A stretch of 64,000 nucleotides of DNA from contig LJKL01000008.1 of the NCBI GenBank assembly GCA_001421175.1, positions 1 through 64,000 on the forward strand, given 5' to 3'. Made by a program: the position numbers and the translations under genes. Position 1 is the stretch's first letter. Each line of letters starts with the position of its first letter. The notes below the pieces were generated by a model, which worked only from the letters and a program-made list of their open reading frames with translations, searched no databases and had not been told where the DNA came from. Origin of the DNA: Methanomassiliicoccales archaeon RumEn M2 (GTDB taxonomy: Archaea; Thermoplasmatota; Thermoplasmata; Methanomassiliicoccales; Methanomethylophilaceae). Of this stretch, positions 63,529 to 64,000 are shown in pieces.

Positions 63529-64000
63529 ATGTCCATGCTTTCCAGGCGGTTTATGAGGTCGGCGGCCCCCACGGATCCGCCCTCTCTGATGAGCCTGCTC
63601 CTCAGATCGTCCTCGCCTATCCTCAGTGATGATGAGGATATGCCGTACCTGCGGGATACGTAGGCTTCCATATATGCGCCCATAACATCGAACAGCTTTA
63701 TTGTCGGCCCGTCGGTTACGCCGTGCACCGGATCGTCTTTGAACCGGAACGGGTCGAATATCATGAATTTGAACTCGTCCCTCCATTCCTCCGGCAGAAG
63801 AGGCATGATCTCCGACCTCACCGAATCCGTTTCATATTCATTCAGAAGCTCTGCGAGACCGCTTACGTTCGTCTTGACCGGGGATATGACGTCCTTCGTG
63901 AGCACCTCGGGCAGATCGTGGAAAAGGGCAGTGAAATAATCGTTGTACTTCTGCCTGGGGCCGGTCCCTCTGTCCAGGTCATGAAGGTATGTCATGTTGG
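63525..64000 (-). CDS. HD-domain hydrolase, N-terminus beyond window
   Basis: At least 156 residues. The visible part has YFTALFHDLPEVLTKDVISPVK, the HD motif of YfbR-like phosphohydrolases, then EEWRDEFKFMIFDPF and an AYMEAYVSRRYG helix. The frame stays open to the right edge, and the first HD-domain histidine is missing, so the true start lies outside the window; the ATG at 63995 is internal. The stop overlaps serS by 4 nt. Confidence 0.85.
   Translation of the reverse strand, partial: NMTYLHDLDRGTGPRQKYNDYFTALFHDLPEVLTKDVISPVKTNVSGLAELLNEYETDSVRSEIMPLLPEEWRDEFKFMIFDPFRFKDDPVHGVTDGPTIKLFDVMGAYMEAYVSRRYGISSSSLRIGEDDLRSRLIREGGSVGAADLINRLESMDI

Overview
The window is a piece of a methanogenic archaeon's chromosome, most likely a methyl-reducing, H2-dependent member of the Methanomassiliicoccales (Methanomethylophilaceae-like). 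The reasons are: a complete mcrBDGA operon; a separate operon of Mcr-activation and methanogenesis-marker genes; MtbA, RamA and a corrinoid protein for methylamine-type methyl transfer; archaeal lipid genes; archaeal RNase P RNA; diphthamide and preQ0 genes; and compact, moderately GC-rich coding with archaeal TATA boxes and many 4-bp ATGA overlaps. The lineage assignment is inference; the methanogen assignment is direct.

Layout. 1-2029: truncated gene for a secreted protein with InlB-type repeats. 2248-6629: type III glutamine synthetase, then a convergent pair of archaeal ether-lipid genes. 6794-9388: arsenic/redox-type cluster (LMW phosphatase/ArsC-like protein, ArsR regulator, ArsP-type permease, thioredoxin-like protein). 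9497-11519: hybrid cluster protein divergent from an HxlR regulator. 11579-12102: tRNA-Leu and RNase P RNA. 12106-14894: zinc-ribbon membrane protein, HAD phosphatase, FAD-linked oxidase. 14985-22760: one long minus-strand operon atwA-mcrC-mmp3-mmp6-mmp5-mmp15-mmp17-mmp7-DUF123, divergent from an HTH/DUF2111 regulator. 25414-38538: a methanogenesis island (corrinoid protein, hydantoinase-like ASKHA protein, MtbA, RamA, DUF169, Lrp regulator, YcaO thioglycine synthase, mcrB-D-G-A, DUF2098). 38704-48047: information-processing genes (phosphoesterase, RecJ-like nuclease, ArgF, tRNA-His, RtcB, HD hydrolase, SepF-like and PUA proteins) and a secreted/membrane gene pair. 48225-52686: acetyl-CoA synthetase, a CoA-transferase/GNAT fusion and an iron-sulfur flavoprotein. 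52791-58923: minimal SufCB, Mrp and NifX-like proteins, the queE-queC-queD preQ0 genes and MtxX. 58933-64000: Dph2, ribosomal protein L10e, an unknown protein, RNase P subunit Rnp4, YhbY, SerRS and a truncated HD protein.

How they work together: the corrinoid protein, MtbA and RamA would deliver methyl groups to coenzyme M; McrBGA makes methane; YcaO and the marker/AtwA/McrC operon modify and reductively activate Mcr.

A major caveat is that about a dozen genes, including indispensable mcrG, are broken by single-base indels, often in G/C homopolymers. Correcting them restores family-typical proteins and, in places, makes neighbouring genes abut exactly. I read these as consensus errors rather than real pseudogenes. 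The most intriguing biological signals are the hydantoinase-like protein with a transposase-like N-terminus placed between a corrinoid protein and MtbA, and the perfect 26-bp palindrome in its promoter.
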